From an uncultured Pseudobutyrivibrio sp. (lineage in GTDB: Bacteria; Bacillota; Clostridia; Lachnospirales; Lachnospiraceae), in assembly GCA_900546435.1 (NCBI GenBank), contig URCQ01000015.1, positions 1 to 60,419 of the forward strand: 60,419 bases of DNA. Direction: 5' to 3'. Position 1 is the stretch's first letter, and the number at the start of each line of letters is the position of its first letter. Of the stretch, positions 1-10,600 are shown piece after piece. The position numbers were made by a program, and so were the translations under genes. The notes under the pieces were generated by a model. It saw nothing but the letters and a program-made list of their open reading frames with translations. It had not been told where the DNA came from and searched no databases.

Positions 1-325
1 CAGCTACTACAAGGATAGCGCCGTCCATCTGAGCAGCACCAGTGATCATGTTCTTAACGTAGTCAGCATGTCCTGGGCAGTCAACGTGTGCATAATGTCT
101 CTTTGCTGTCTGATACTCAACGTGAGCTGTAGAGATTGTGATACCTCTTTCTCTCTCTTCTGGAGCCTTATCGATGTTCTCGAAGTCAACCTTTGCGTTT
201 CCTTCTACTCTTTCAGAAAGAACCTTTGTGATTGCTGCTGTAAGAGTTGTTTTACCGTGGTCAACGTGACCGATTGTACCGATGTTACAATGTGGTTTGG
301 TTCTGTCAAATTTAGCCTTTGCCAT
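1..325 (-). CDS. tuf: Elongation factor Tu, N-terminal part (cut by window edge)
   Basis: This GTPase delivers aminoacyl-tRNA to the ribosome. Only about the first 108 codons are present; the rest lies beyond base 1. The reading begins MAKAKFDRTKPH and contains the P-loop GHVDHGKTT, the switch I RGITIST and the G3 motif DCPGHADY, which together are diagnostic of bacterial EF-Tu. The ATG at 325 follows a GGAGGAAATT ribosome binding site. It is the last gene of an rpsL-rpsG-fusA-tuf order and also has its own promoter in the fusA-tuf gap. Confidence 0.97.
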   Translation of the reverse strand, partial: MAKAKFDRTKPHCNIGTIGHVDHGKTTLTAAITKVLSERVEGNAKVDFENIDKAPEERERGITISTAHVEYQTAKRHYAHVDCPGHADYVKNMITGAAQMDGAILVVA

Positions 326-387
326 TTTAATTTCCTCCTTAAATTTACATCCCAAGCGGATGTCATTTCTTAATTCAACTATTTCCA

Positions 388-416
388 ATTATATATGGAA
401 ATGTTCGTTTTTTCAA
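388..416 (-). promoter_or_regulatory. Sigma-A promoter of tuf with a palindrome over the -10
   Basis: On the minus strand there is TTGAAA (416-411), a 17-bp spacer, then TATAAT (393-388), in the gap between fusA and tuf. The -10 lies inside an inverted repeat at 381-402 (ATTTCCA, 8-bp centre, TGGAAAT). The promoter would let tuf be expressed above the level of the str operon. Whether the palindrome binds a factor is unknown. Confidence 0.75.
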
Positions 417-436
417 CCATTTCCGAAGAAATAATA

Positions 437-2554
437 TTAGTTTGCGTGCTCGCTCATTACCTTGTCCATAACGCTCTTTGGAGCCTGCTCATATCTATCA
501 AAGAACATAGAATAATTTCCACGTCCCTGTGTAGATGAACGAAGTTCTGTAGAGTATCCGAACATCTCTGAAAGCGGAACAAATGCACGAACGATCTTAC
601 CACCGCCAAGGTCATCCATACCTTCAATCTGACCACGCTTAGCGTTCAGACTTCCGATAACGTCACCCATGTATTCTTCTGGCATAGTAACTTCAACCTT
701 CATGATTGGCTCAAGAAGAACTGCGTTACCCTGTCTCATAGCATCCTTGAATGCCATAGATCCAGCGATGTGGAATGCCATTTCTGATGAATCGACTTCA
801 TGGTAAGAACCATCGTATACGTTAGCAGAAACACCAATTACTGGGAATCCTGCTAAGATACCAGCCTGTGCTGCTTCTTCGATACCTTCTCCAACTGCTG
901 GGATGTATTCCTTAGGAATAGCACCACCAACAACAGATGATTCGAACTTAAATGTCTCTTCACCATTAGGATCCATAGGCTCGAACTTAACCTTACAGTG
1001 ACCATACTGTCCACGACCACCGGACTGCTTAGCGTACTTGCTATCAATATCAACAGCCTTGGTAATTGTTTCTTTGTATGCTACCTGAGGTGCACCAACA
1101 TTAGCTTCTACCTTGAATTCACGAAGCAGACGATCTACGATAACTTCCAAGTGAAGCTCGCCCATTCCGGCGATGATTGTCTGTCCTGTCTCCTGATTTG
1201 TATGAGCACGGAAAGTAGGATCTTCTTCTGCAAGTTTTGCAAGAGCTTCGCCCATCTTACCCTGATCATTCTTTGTCTTAGGCTCAATAGCCAACTCAAT
1301 AACAGGTTCTGGGAATTCCATAGACTCCAGAATAACTGGATGCTGTTCATCACAGATTGTATCACCTGTTGTTGTAACCTTAAGACCAACAGCTGCTGCG
1401 ATATCTCCAGAGTAAACCTTGTCAATCTCAGTTCTGCTGTTAGCATGCATCTGAAGAATACGTCCAACACGTTCCTTCTTTTCCTTTGTTGCATTCAAGA
1501 TGTAAGAACCAGAGTTCAATGTACCTGAATAAACACGGAAGAATGCAAGTTTTCCTACGAATGGGTCTGTCATGATCTTAAATGCAAGAGCTGCAAATGG
1601 TTCATCATCAGATGATGGCTTTGTAATCTCATTGCCTTCTAAGTCTGTACCCTTGATGTCAGGAATATCTGTAGGAGCTGGCATGTATTCAACAACACCA
1701 TCCAACAACTTCTGAACACCCTTATTCTTATATGCAGATCCACAGTATACAGGTACTGCTTCACATGCGATTGTAGCCTTACGAAGTGCCTTCTTCATGT
1801 CTTCAACAGAAGGTTCTTCACCCTCTAAGTAAGCCATCATAAGGTCATCATCCAGGTCACAAATCTTTTCAACAAGGTTTGTATGCCATTCATCAGCAAG
1901 ATCCTTCAAATCATCCGGAATCTCTGTGATTTCAATGTCTTCACCCTTGTCATCGTTATAAAAGTAAGCTTCCATTTCGAACAGATCAATCAGACCTTTA
2001 AAGTCATCTTCTGCACCGATTGGAATCTGTACCGGGATTGCATTCTTTCCAAGACGATCAATGATAGTCTGTACTGACATAAAGAAGTCTGCACCCATCT
2101 TATCCATCTTGTTGATAAATGCCATACGAGGTACGTTATAAGTGTCAGCCTGACGCCAAACGTTTTCTGACTGTGGCTCAACACCAGCTTTAGCATCGAA
2201 TACACCAACAGCACCATCAAGTACACGAAGGGAACGTTCTACTTCTACTGTAAAGTCAACGTGTCCTGGGGTATCAATGATGTTAATACGATGTTCTAAT
2301 GCACCAGCCTTTGGCTTATGATGGTCCTCAAGTGTCCAGTGGCATGTAGTTGCAGCAGATGTGATTGTGATACCACGCTCTTTTTCCTGCTCCATCCAGT
2401 CCATCGTAGATGCACCATCATGAGTCTCACCAAGCTTGTAGTTTACACCAGTATAATAAAGGATACGCTCTGTCAATGTGGTCTTACCAGCATCGATATG
2501 CGCCATAATACCAATATTTCTGGTTCTATCCAATGGATATTCTCTTCCAGCCAA
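437..2554 (-). CDS. fusA: Elongation factor G
   Basis: This ribosomal translocase GTPase is 705 residues, the normal length for EF-G. The P-loop AHIDAGKTT lies near residues 18-26, followed by the switch I region ERGITITSAAT, DTPGHVDF (G3) and NKMDKMGAD (G4). The C-terminal domains include GGRGQYGHCKV of domain IV. The ATG follows an AGGAGGAAAAAA site. It lies 45 bp after rpsG in the usual str order. Nothing is unusual. Confidence 0.98.
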   Translation of the reverse strand: MAGREYPLDRTRNIGIMAHIDAGKTTLTERILYYTGVNYKLGETHDGASTMDWMEQEKERGITITSAATTCHWTLEDHHKPKAGALEHRINIIDTPGHVDFTVEVERSLRVLDGAVGVFDAKAGVEPQSENVWRQADTYNVPRMAFINKMDKMGADFFMSVQTIIDRLGKNAIPVQIPIGAEDDFKGLIDLFEMEAYFYNDDKGEDIEITEIPDDLKDLADEWHTNLVEKICDLDDDLMMAYLEGEEPSVEDMKKALRKATIACEAVPVYCGSAYKNKGVQKLLDGVVEYMPAPTDIPDIKGTDLEGNEITKPSSDDEPFAALAFKIMTDPFVGKLAFFRVYSGTLNSGSYILNATKEKKERVGRILQMHANSRTEIDKVYSGDIAAAVGLKVTTTGDTICDEQHPVILESMEFPEPVIELAIEPKTKNDQGKMGEALAKLAEEDPTFRAHTNQETGQTIIAGMGELHLEVIVDRLLREFKVEANVGAPQVAYKETITKAVDIDSKYAKQSGGRGQYGHCKVKFEPMDPNGEETFKFESSVVGGAIPKEYIPAVGEGIEEAAQAGILAGFPVIGVSANVYDGSYHEVDSSEMAFHIAGSMAFKDAMRQGNAVLLEPIMKVEVTMPEEYMGDVIGSLNAKRGQIEGMDDLGGGKIVRAFVPLSEMFGYSTELRSSTQGRGNYSMFFDRYEQAPKSVMDKVMSEHAN

Positions 2555-2599
2555 GTTTTTTTCCTCCTAATATTGTTGTACACAAGTAGTAATCTACTA

Positions 2600-3070
2600 C
2601 TAGAATCTGTAGTGTGCGAAAGCCTTGTTTGCTTCTGCCATCTTGTGCATGTCTTCTTTTCTCTTAACAGATGCACCAGTATTGTTTGCTGCATCTAAGA
2701 TCTCGTTTGCAAGTCTCTCTTCCATGGTCTTTTCGCTTCTCTTACGAGAGAACATTGTTAACCAACGAAGTCCGAGTGCCTGACGACGATCTGGTCTTAC
2801 TTCGATTGGTACCTGATATGTTGCACCACCAATACGTCTAGCCTTTACCTCAAGTACAGGCATAACATTATTCATGGCTTCTTCAAATACCTCAAGAGCA
2901 GGCTTTCCTGCTTTTTCTTCTACTTTGGCAAATGCGCCGTATACAATTTTCTGAGCAACACCCTTCTTACCATCTAACATGATGTTATTGACAAGCTTTG
3001 TTACTACCTTGCTATTGTAAATTGGATCCGCCAAAACGTCTCTTTTTTGAGTATGTCCTTTACGTGGCAC
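2600..3070 (-). CDS. rpsG: 30S ribosomal protein S7
   Basis: S7 nucleates assembly of the 30S head and lines the E site. I take the GTG at 3070 as the start because it directly precedes PRKGHTQKRDVL, the universal S7 N-terminus, and sits behind AAGGAGGGAAGTAAC. This gives the standard 156 residues. A longer in-frame reading from 3091 would add seven residues that run through the ribosome binding site. It is the second gene of the str operon, between rpsL and fusA. Confidence 0.97.
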   Translation of the reverse strand: MPRKGHTQKRDVLADPIYNSKVVTKLVNNIMLDGKKGVAQKIVYGAFAKVEEKAGKPALEVFEEAMNNVMPVLEVKARRIGGATYQVPIEVRPDRRQALGLRWLTMFSRKRSEKTMEERLANEILDAANNTGASVKRKEDMHKMAEANKAFAHYRF

Positions 3071-3218
3071 GTTACTTCCCTCCTTAATCATATTATTTTT
3101 TCGATTAATTCAACGGTACTCACATGTTATGTGTTCGTGCTAAATTTATTCTGACAAATGAAAATAAATTTCAACACTAACCATATTTCTTTGTGAAAAT
3201 ACAATTGTTTGCTAGGTC

Positions 3219-3638
3219 TTATTTAGCGTCCTTTGGTCTCTTAGCACCATACTTAGAACGACCCTGCTTTCTGTTAGCTACACCTGCTGTATCAAGTGTA
3301 CCTCTGATTACGTGATAACGAGTACCAGGTAAATCCTTTACTCTACCACCACGAATCAATACAACGCTATGCTCCTGCAAGTTGTGGCCTTCACCTGGAA
3401 TGTAGCTTGTTACTTCGATTCCGTTTGAAAGACGAACTCTGGCGATCTTTCTCAGCGCTGAGTTAGGTTTCTTAGGGGTTGCAGTCTTAACAGCTGTACA
3501 AACACCACGCTTCTGTGGAGAAGATGTCTCAGTAGGCTTCTTCTTAAGAGAGTTGTAACCTCTCTGAAGAGCTGGTGCTGTAGACTTCTTTACAGATGTC
3601 TGACGTCCCTTTCTTACTAACTGGTTAAATGTTGGCAT
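3219..3638 (-). CDS. rpsL: 30S ribosomal protein S12
   Basis: S12 is the decoding-centre protein in which streptomycin-resistance changes occur. The ATG at 3638 (MPTFNQLVRKGRQ) has an AGGAGGTGAAAATA site and gives 139 residues. The conserved KPNSALRK and PGEGHNLQEHS loops are present, including the lysine of TPKKPNSALRK where resistance changes map, here wild type. It is the first gene of the str operon, with a consensus promoter upstream. The 148-bp gap to rpsG has no recognisable gene or hairpin. Confidence 0.97.
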   Translation of the reverse strand: MPTFNQLVRKGRQTSVKKSTAPALQRGYNSLKKKPTETSSPQKRGVCTAVKTATPKKPNSALRKIARVRLSNGIEVTSYIPGEGHNLQEHSVVLIRGGRVKDLPGTRYHVIRGTLDTAGVANRKQGRSKYGAKRPKDAK

Positions 3639-3696
3639 TATTTTCACCTCCTGTAGTATAGTTTATAAGTGTGCACAGTTTTATGCACGCTAAAAT

Positions 3697-3725
3697 ATTA
3701 TATAAACATTCTCGTCATCTGTCAA
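3697..3725 (-). promoter_or_regulatory. Sigma-A promoter of the str operon
   Basis: On the minus strand there is TTGACA (725-720 of the 3 kb block), a 17-bp spacer, then TATAAT (702-697). Both hexamers match consensus exactly. It lies about 60 bp before rpsL and downstream of the rpoC terminator, so rpsL-rpsG-fusA is an independent unit. Confidence 0.88.
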
Positions 3726-3742
3726 GTGGATTTTTTCCACAG

Positions 3743-3789
3743 AAAAAGCATCCCGGGATATAAGGCTTTTGCTCTATATCCTAAGATGC
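3743..3789 (-). terminator. Rho-independent terminator after rpoC
   Basis: On the minus strand a hairpin pairs GCATC..AGGATATA with TATATCC..GGATGC (3789-3748) and is followed by a run of five T. It begins 17 bases past the rpoC stop and ends the rpoBC transcript before the rpsL promoter. Confidence 0.85.
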
Positions 3790-3806
3790 CTTTTTCTTAA
3801 AATGAT

Positions 3807-6800
3807 TTAGTCGATAGAAACGGTATCTTCTGTTTCTGCTTCTACATCAGATGATTCCTCATAAACTTCTGTGAAATCTTCTGTCTGTTCTTCGATTTCC
3901 TCATTGTAATCTGTATTCAACTTGATATCGCCATAGCGTTTCATACCTGTTCCGGCCGGAATCAGCTTACCAAGGATTACATTTTCCTTCAGACCAATCA
4001 ATGGATCAATCTTGCCCTTGATTGCAGCTTCGGTCAATACCTTCGTTGTCTCCTGGAATGATGCTGCTGATAAGAATGAATTTGTTGCAAGCGATGCCTT
4101 TGTAATACCAAGAAGTACCTGCTTACCTTCTGCTACTTCCTTGCCTTCTTCTGCAAGCTTCTCATTCATCTCTTCAAAATCAAGAACATCAACAAGTGTT
4201 CCTGGTAAGAATTCTGAGTCACCATTGTTTTCGATGCGAATCTTCTTCAGCATCTGACGAACGATAACTTCGATATGCTTATCACTGATTTCTACACCCT
4301 GTAAGCGATATACTCGCTGTACTTCCTGCAGCATGTAATCCTGAACCGCGCGAACACCCTTGATCTTTAACAGATCATGTGGATTAATAGAACCTTCGGT
4401 AAGTTCATCACCTGCTTCAAGTTCCTGTCCGTCTGTAATCTTGATTCGTGAACCATAAGGAATCAGATAAGCTTTGCTTTCTCCGGTTTCTCTATTGGTT
4501 ACGATAACTTCACGCTTCTTCTTTGTATCCTTAATCTCTGCTGTACCACTGAATTCTGTGATAATTGCAAGACCCTTAGGCTTTCTTGCCTCAAACAATT
4601 CTTCGACACGAGGAAGACCTTGTGTAATATCGTTTCCGGCTACACCACCACTATGGAAGGTTCTCATGGTAAGCTGTGTACCAGGCTCACCGATTGACTG
4701 TGCTGCAATAATACCAATTGCTTCACCAACCTGTACTGCCTGACCTGTTGCCATGTTAGCACCATAACACTTAGCACAAACGCCAACGTGTGAACGACAT
4801 GTAAGAATATTACGGATCTTAACCTTTGTGATTTCCTTGCCTTCTGCATCAACACCAATTGTTACAATATCATGTGCACGCTTTGGTGTAATCATATGAT
4901 TTGCTTTTACAATCACATTGCCTTCGGCATCGCAGATTGTCTCACAAGCAAATCTGCCTGTAATACGTTCTTCCAAGCTTTCGATTTCTTCACGTCCATC
5001 CATGAATGCTGTAATGTAAGTACCTGGAATTTCGCGGTTCTTACCTGCATTACAATCTGATTCGCGAACGATCAGTTCCTGAGATACGTCAACCATACGT
5101 CTGGTCAAATAGCCGGAATCGGCGGTACGAAGAGCCGTATCGGACATACCTTTTCGAGCTCCATGCGCTGACATGAAGTACTCCAATACGTCCAGACCTT
5201 CACGGAAGTTTGACTTGATTGGAAGTTCGATGGTACGACCGGTTGTATCTGCCATCAAACCACGCATACCAGCAAGCTGTTTGATCTGTTTATCAGAACC
5301 ACGGGCTCCGGAATCTGCCATCATAAAGATGTTGTTATACTTATCCAATCCGGAAAGCAGCGCCTCTGTTAACTCATCATCCGTCTTTTTCCAGGTTTCA
5401 ACAACGTCTCTGTAACGTTCTTCTTCTGTCAAAAGACCTCTCTTATATTTCATTGTAATACGATCTACCGTCTTTTCTGTATCCGCAATCATCTGTGGTT
5501 TCTGTGGCGGTACGGTCATATCGGAAATAGAAACGGTCATAGCAGCTCTTGTAGAGTATTTATAACCCATTGCCTTGATTTCATCCAATACTTCTGCAGT
5601 CTTTGTTGCTCCATGTGTATTGATAACTTTTTCGAGGATCTGTTTCAATCCCTTTTTACCTACATGGAATTCAATTTCATAACGAAGCACGTTTTCCGGG
5701 TTGCTACGATCTACAAATCCCAAATCCTGAGGAATGATCTCATTAAAGATCAAACGACCTAATGTTGTCTTTATATTGCCTGATACAACAGTTCCATCTG
5801 CTAATGTAGCTGTCTTGTGCACATAAATAGCCTGATGTAATGTAATCTCTTTATTTTCATATGCAAGCAATGCCTGATTTCCGCTTGGGAAATAATATCC
5901 TAAGATATCTCTTGGCTTGCAAATCACATGACGATTTCCATCTGTTACATCTTCAAAATGAATCATATCGTCAATATCGATTACATTTGCATCGATATCA
6001 GCCTTAATGCCTTCTACATCGGTATATACCTTATCAGAAACAGTTGTAATACCTTCTTCATGAGAATGATCTGCCAAACGGTCCATGGTCAGATAGTATA
6101 TACCAAGTACCATATCCTGTGAAGGAACGGCTACAGGACCACCATCTGATGGCTTCAACAAGTTGTTTGGTGACAATAACATAAAGCGGCACTCAGCCTG
6201 TGCTTCTGCTGTAAGCGGAAGATGCACAGCCATCTGGTCTCCATCGAAATCGGCATTAAATGCTGTACATACAAGTGGATGTAACTTGATTGCCTTACCT
6301 TCTACAAGGATTGGCTCAAATGCCTGGATACCAAGTCTATGCAGTGTAGGAGCACGGTTTAACATAACCGGATGCTCTTTGATTACTTCTTCAAGAACAT
6401 CCCAGACTTCTGTCTGTAACTTCTCTACCATCTTCTTAGCACTCTTAATATTATGTGCAGTTCCGTTTGCAACCAATTCTTTCATAACGAATGGCTTAAA
6501 CAATTCAATTGCCATCTCTTTTGGCAAACCACACTGATAAATCTTAAGTTCCGGTCCTACGACGATAACGGAACGTCCTGAGTAGTCAACACGCTTTCCT
6601 AATAAGTTCTGACGGAAACGTCCTGATTTACCCTTTAACATGTCAGAAAGAGACTTCAGTGCTCTGTTACCAGGTCCTGTTACCGGACGGCCTCTTCTAC
6701 CATTATCAATCAATCCGTCAACAGCTTCCTGTAACATACGCTTTTCGTTACGAACGATGATATCTGGTGCGCCTAATTCTAACAATCTTCTCAAACGATT

Positions 6801-7622
6801 GTTTCGGTTGATGATACGACGATACAAATCATTCAAATCAGATGTTGCAAAACGTCCACCATCGAGCTGTACCATTGGACGAAGATCTGGAGGAATTACC
6901 GGGATAACTGTCATAATCATCCATTCTGGCTTATTACCAGACTCACGGAACGCCTCTACAACCTCTAATCTCTTAATTACTCTTGCACGCTTCTGACCCG
7001 TAGCAGTCTTGAGATCTGCTTTCAGCTCTGCAGCGTCCTTTTCCAAATCAATATCGCGAAGCAGTGTCTGGATTGCTTCCGCACCCATACCTACCTTAAA
7101 GCCAGAGCCGTACTGCTCTCTCGCATCCTGATATTCCTGCTCAGACAATACCTGTTTGTACATAAGAGGTGTCTCTCCTGCATCAAGTACGATGTAAGAT
7201 GCAAAATACAACACCTTTTCCAGTGTTCTCGGTGACAAGTCAAGGATAAGTCCCATACGAGATGGGATACCCTTGAAGTACCAAATATGAGATACAGGAG
7301 CTGCCAGTTCGATATGTCCCATACGCTCTCTACGAACACTTGCCTTTGTGATTTCAACACCACAACGGTCGCAGACTACGCCTTTATAGCGAATCTTTTT
7401 ATATTTTCCACAATGACATTCCCAGTCCTTGCTCGGTCCAAAGATCTTCTCACAGAACAAACCATCCTTCTCTGGTTTTAATGTTCTGTAGTTGATTGTC
7501 TCAGGCTTTTTCACTTCGCCTCTAGACCATTCTCTGATCTTTTCCGGTGATGCCAAGCCAATCTGAATTGCATCAAATTCTATTGGCTGATTTGTTGCTT
7601 CTTTATTCATTGCTTCTGGCAT
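3807..7622 (-). CDS. rpoC: RNA polymerase subunit beta'
   Basis: This is the catalytic clamp subunit of RNA polymerase, 1271 residues, close to the usual clostridial length. The N-terminal zinc-binding cysteines are at about 69, 71, 84 and 87 (ECHCG and CDRCG). The active-site Mg-binding motif NADFDGDQMAVH is intact, and the second zinc site reads CRSHVGVCAKCYG. The start at 7622 has an AAGGGAG site. It begins 18 bp after rpoB, so the two are co-transcribed. An acidic tail ends the protein. Confidence 0.98.
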   Translation of the reverse strand: MPEAMNKEATNQPIEFDAIQIGLASPEKIREWSRGEVKKPETINYRTLKPEKDGLFCEKIFGPSKDWECHCGKYKKIRYKGVVCDRCGVEITKASVRRERMGHIELAAPVSHIWYFKGIPSRMGLILDLSPRTLEKVLYFASYIVLDAGETPLMYKQVLSEQEYQDAREQYGSGFKVGMGAEAIQTLLRDIDLEKDAAELKADLKTATGQKRARVIKRLEVVEAFRESGNKPEWMIMTVIPVIPPDLRPMVQLDGGRFATSDLNDLYRRIINRNNRLRRLLELGAPDIIVRNEKRMLQEAVDGLIDNGRRGRPVTGPGNRALKSLSDMLKGKSGRFRQNLLGKRVDYSGRSVIVVGPELKIYQCGLPKEMAIELFKPFVMKELVANGTAHNIKSAKKMVEKLQTEVWDVLEEVIKEHPVMLNRAPTLHRLGIQAFEPILVEGKAIKLHPLVCTAFNADFDGDQMAVHLPLTAEAQAECRFMLLSPNNLLKPSDGGPVAVPSQDMVLGIYYLTMDRLADHSHEEGITTVSDKVYTDVEGIKADIDANVIDIDDMIHFEDVTDGNRHVICKPRDILGYYFPSGNQALLAYENKEITLHQAIYVHKTATLADGTVVSGNIKTTLGRLIFNEIIPQDLGFVDRSNPENVLRYEIEFHVGKKGLKQILEKVINTHGATKTAEVLDEIKAMGYKYSTRAAMTVSISDMTVPPQKPQMIADTEKTVDRITMKYKRGLLTEEERYRDVVETWKKTDDELTEALLSGLDKYNNIFMMADSGARGSDKQIKQLAGMRGLMADTTGRTIELPIKSNFREGLDVLEYFMSAHGARKGMSDTALRTADSGYLTRRMVDVSQELIVRESDCNAGKNREIPGTYITAFMDGREEIESLEERITGRFACETICDAEGNVIVKANHMITPKRAHDIVTIGVDAEGKEITKVKIRNILTCRSHVGVCAKCYGANMATGQAVQVGEAIGIIAAQSIGEPGTQLTMRTFHSGGVAGNDITQGLPRVEELFEARKPKGLAIITEFSGTAEIKDTKKKREVIVTNRETGESKAYLIPYGSRIKITDGQELEAGDELTEGSINPHDLLKIKGVRAVQDYMLQEVQRVYRLQGVEISDKHIEVIVRQMLKKIRIENNGDSEFLPGTLVDVLDFEEMNEKLAEEGKEVAEGKQVLLGITKASLATNSFLSAASFQETTKVLTEAAIKGKIDPLIGLKENVILGKLIPAGTGMKRYGDIKLNTDYNEEIEEQTEDFTEVYEESSDVEAETEDTVSID

Positions 7623-7640
7623 TGCTAATCTCCCTTCTTA

Positions 7641-10600
7641 CTATTCGTCGCCAAGATCGTCTCCATCGAAGTCGTCAGAAAAAACATCGATATCCGGTTC
7701 TTCTTCATCTTCAATGTTAACTAATTCTTCGCTGTCTGCATCGAATTCCTGCTTTGTGAATCCACTCTTTGCAAAAGATTCGTTGCTTTCAAATGCGAAA
7801 TTCTTATCTCCGGCAATAATAGCATTGATATCTGTATTGCCATATTCGCTGGTTTCCATCAACTGAACTTCGTTTCTGTCTTCGTCTAAGACTTTGACAT
7901 CCAGACCCAGAGACTGTAATTCCTTGAGGAGTACCTTGAATGACTCCGGAATACCCGGTTCAGGGATATTTTCACCCTTAATAATTGCTTCGTATGTCTT
8001 AACACGTCCAACAACGTCATCGGATTTCATTGTCAGGATTTCCTGTAATGTATAAGAAGCACCATAAGCCTCGAGTGCCCAAACTTCCATTTCTCCGAAA
8101 CGCTGTCCACCGAACTGCGCTTTACCACCAAGTGGCTGCTGTGTTACAAGTGAGTAAGGACCCGTAGAACGTGCATGGATCTTATCATCTACCAAGTGAT
8201 GCAGCTTCAGATAATGCATGTGTCCAATGGTTACTGGGGAATCGAATTCTTCACCGGTACGACCATCACGCAGCTGAACCTTACCATCGCGGCCTAACTT
8301 AACACCCTTCCACAGTTCTCTGTGCTCTCTGTTATCAGATAAATACTGCATAACATCTTCACACAACTGATCTTTATATTTTGCTTCGAAAGCATCCCAA
8401 TCCATATTTACATAATCGTTGGAAAGTTCCAAAGTATCCTGAATATCAATTTCCTTTGCGCCATCAAATACTGGTGTTTCAATGTTAAATCCAAGTGCTC
8501 TTGCAGCAAGACTCAAGTGAATCTCAAGCACCTGACCAATATTCATACGTGAAGGTACACCCAATGGGTTAAGAACAATATCCAAAGGACGACCATTCGG
8601 CAGGAATGGCATATCTTCTACTGGAAGCACGCGGGAAACGACACCCTTGTTACCATGACGACCAGCCATCTTATCACCAACAGAAATCTTTCTCTTCTGT
8701 GCGATATAGATACGAACCGCCTTGTTTACTCCTGGTGATAACTCATCACCATTTTCACGTGTAAATACCTTAGCATCTACAATAATACCGTATTCACCAT
8801 GTGGCACCTTCAAAGAGGTATCACGTACTTCTCTTGCTTTTTCACCAAAGATGGCGCGAAGCAGTCTTTCTTCAGCCGTCAGTTCTGTTTCACCCTTCGG
8901 TGTTACTTTACCAACTAAAATATCTCCAGCACGAACTTCTGCACCAATACGAATGATACCATTCTCGTCCAAATCCTTGAGTGCATCATCACCAACACCA
9001 GGAACATCTCTTGTGATTTCTTCCGGTCCTAACTTGGTATCACGTGCTTCTACTTCGTATTCTTCCATATGAATGGATGTATAAACATCATCCTGTACTA
9101 ATCTTTCTGATAAAAGAACCGCATCCTCGTAGTTGTAACCTTCCCATGTCATAAAACCAATCAATGGGTTCTTTCCAAGTGCAAGTTCTCCCTGTGCGGT
9201 AGAAGGACCATCTGCAATCACTTCTCCCTTTTCTACATGATCTCCCTTGAATACGATCGGTCTCTGGTTATAGCAGTTAGACTGGTTGCTTCGAGAGAAT
9301 TTTGTGAGGATATACTCATCCTTATCACCATCTTCTGTACGAATGATGATGCGATTAGACTCAGAACGTTCCACTACACCTGCGTGTTTTGCAACAACAC
9401 AGACACCTGAATCGACTGCAGCCTTTGGTTCCATTCCGGTTCCAACAACAGGAGCTTCTGTTGTAAGAAGCGGAACAGCCTGACGCTGCATGTTTGATCC
9501 CATCAGCGCACGGTTAGCATCGTCATTCTGCAAGAATGGAATCAATGCTGTAGCTACAGAGAATACCATCTTAGGAGATACGTCCATATAATCAAACATA
9601 CTCTTATCATATTCCTGTGTCTCATCAAGGAAACGACCAGATACAGAATTACGCACGAAGTATCCCTGCTCATCTAATTTTTCGTTTGCCTGCGCTACAT
9701 GATAATTATCTTCTTCATCTGCTGTCATATAAACAACTTCATTGGTAACGCGAGGATTCTTTGGATCGGTCTTATCAATCTTACGATATGGCGCCTCAAT
9801 AAAACCATACTCATTGATACGAGCATAACTAGCCAAAGAGTTGATCAAACCGATGTTTGGTCCTTCAGGAGTTTCAATAGGACACATTCTTCCATAATGA
9901 GAATAGTGTACATCTCGAACCTCAAATCCGGCACGATCTCTTGACAAACCACCTGGTCCAAGTGCTGACAAACGTCTCTTATGCGTCAACTCGCCAAGAG
10001 GGTTGTTCTGATCCATGAACTGTGACAACTGAGAAGAACCAAAGAACTCTTTCACAGCTGCTGTTACAGGCTTAATATTAATCAGACTTTGTGGAGAAAT
10101 ACCCTCCAAGTCCTGTGTTGTCATACGTTCACGTACAACTCTTTCCATACGGGAAAGACCAATACGATACTGGTTCTGCAACAATTCACCGACCGCACGG
10201 ATACGACGATTGCCCAAATGATCGATATCATCTTCATGACCAATACCATATTCCAAATGCATATTGTAGTTAATTGATGCAAAAATATCTTCTCTGGTAA
10301 TATGCTTTGGAATCAGATCATGGATATTCTTCTTGATTGCGTCAGCGATATCTTCTGCTGTCTCATTTTCTTCCAGGATCTGTGCTAATACCGGATAGTA
10401 AACGAGCTCGTTTACCCCAAGATCCTTTGTATCGAAATCAACATAACCATTGATATCTACCATCATATTCGAAAGAACTTTAACGTTTCTTTCTTCTCCC
10501 TGAATCCATACATATGGAACGGCTGCATTCTGGATTGCATCTGCTAATTCGCGGTTTACAACCTTACCAGCTTCAGCGAGAATTTCTCCTGTTGTCTCAT

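Noticed and set aside
998..1528. Long plus-strand open frame inside fusA
   Set aside because: It is antisense to a complete EF-G gene, is Cys/Leu/Ser-rich as expected for a shadow frame, and has no ribosome binding site. The same applies to the plus-strand frames across rpoB, rpoC, rplA and nusG.
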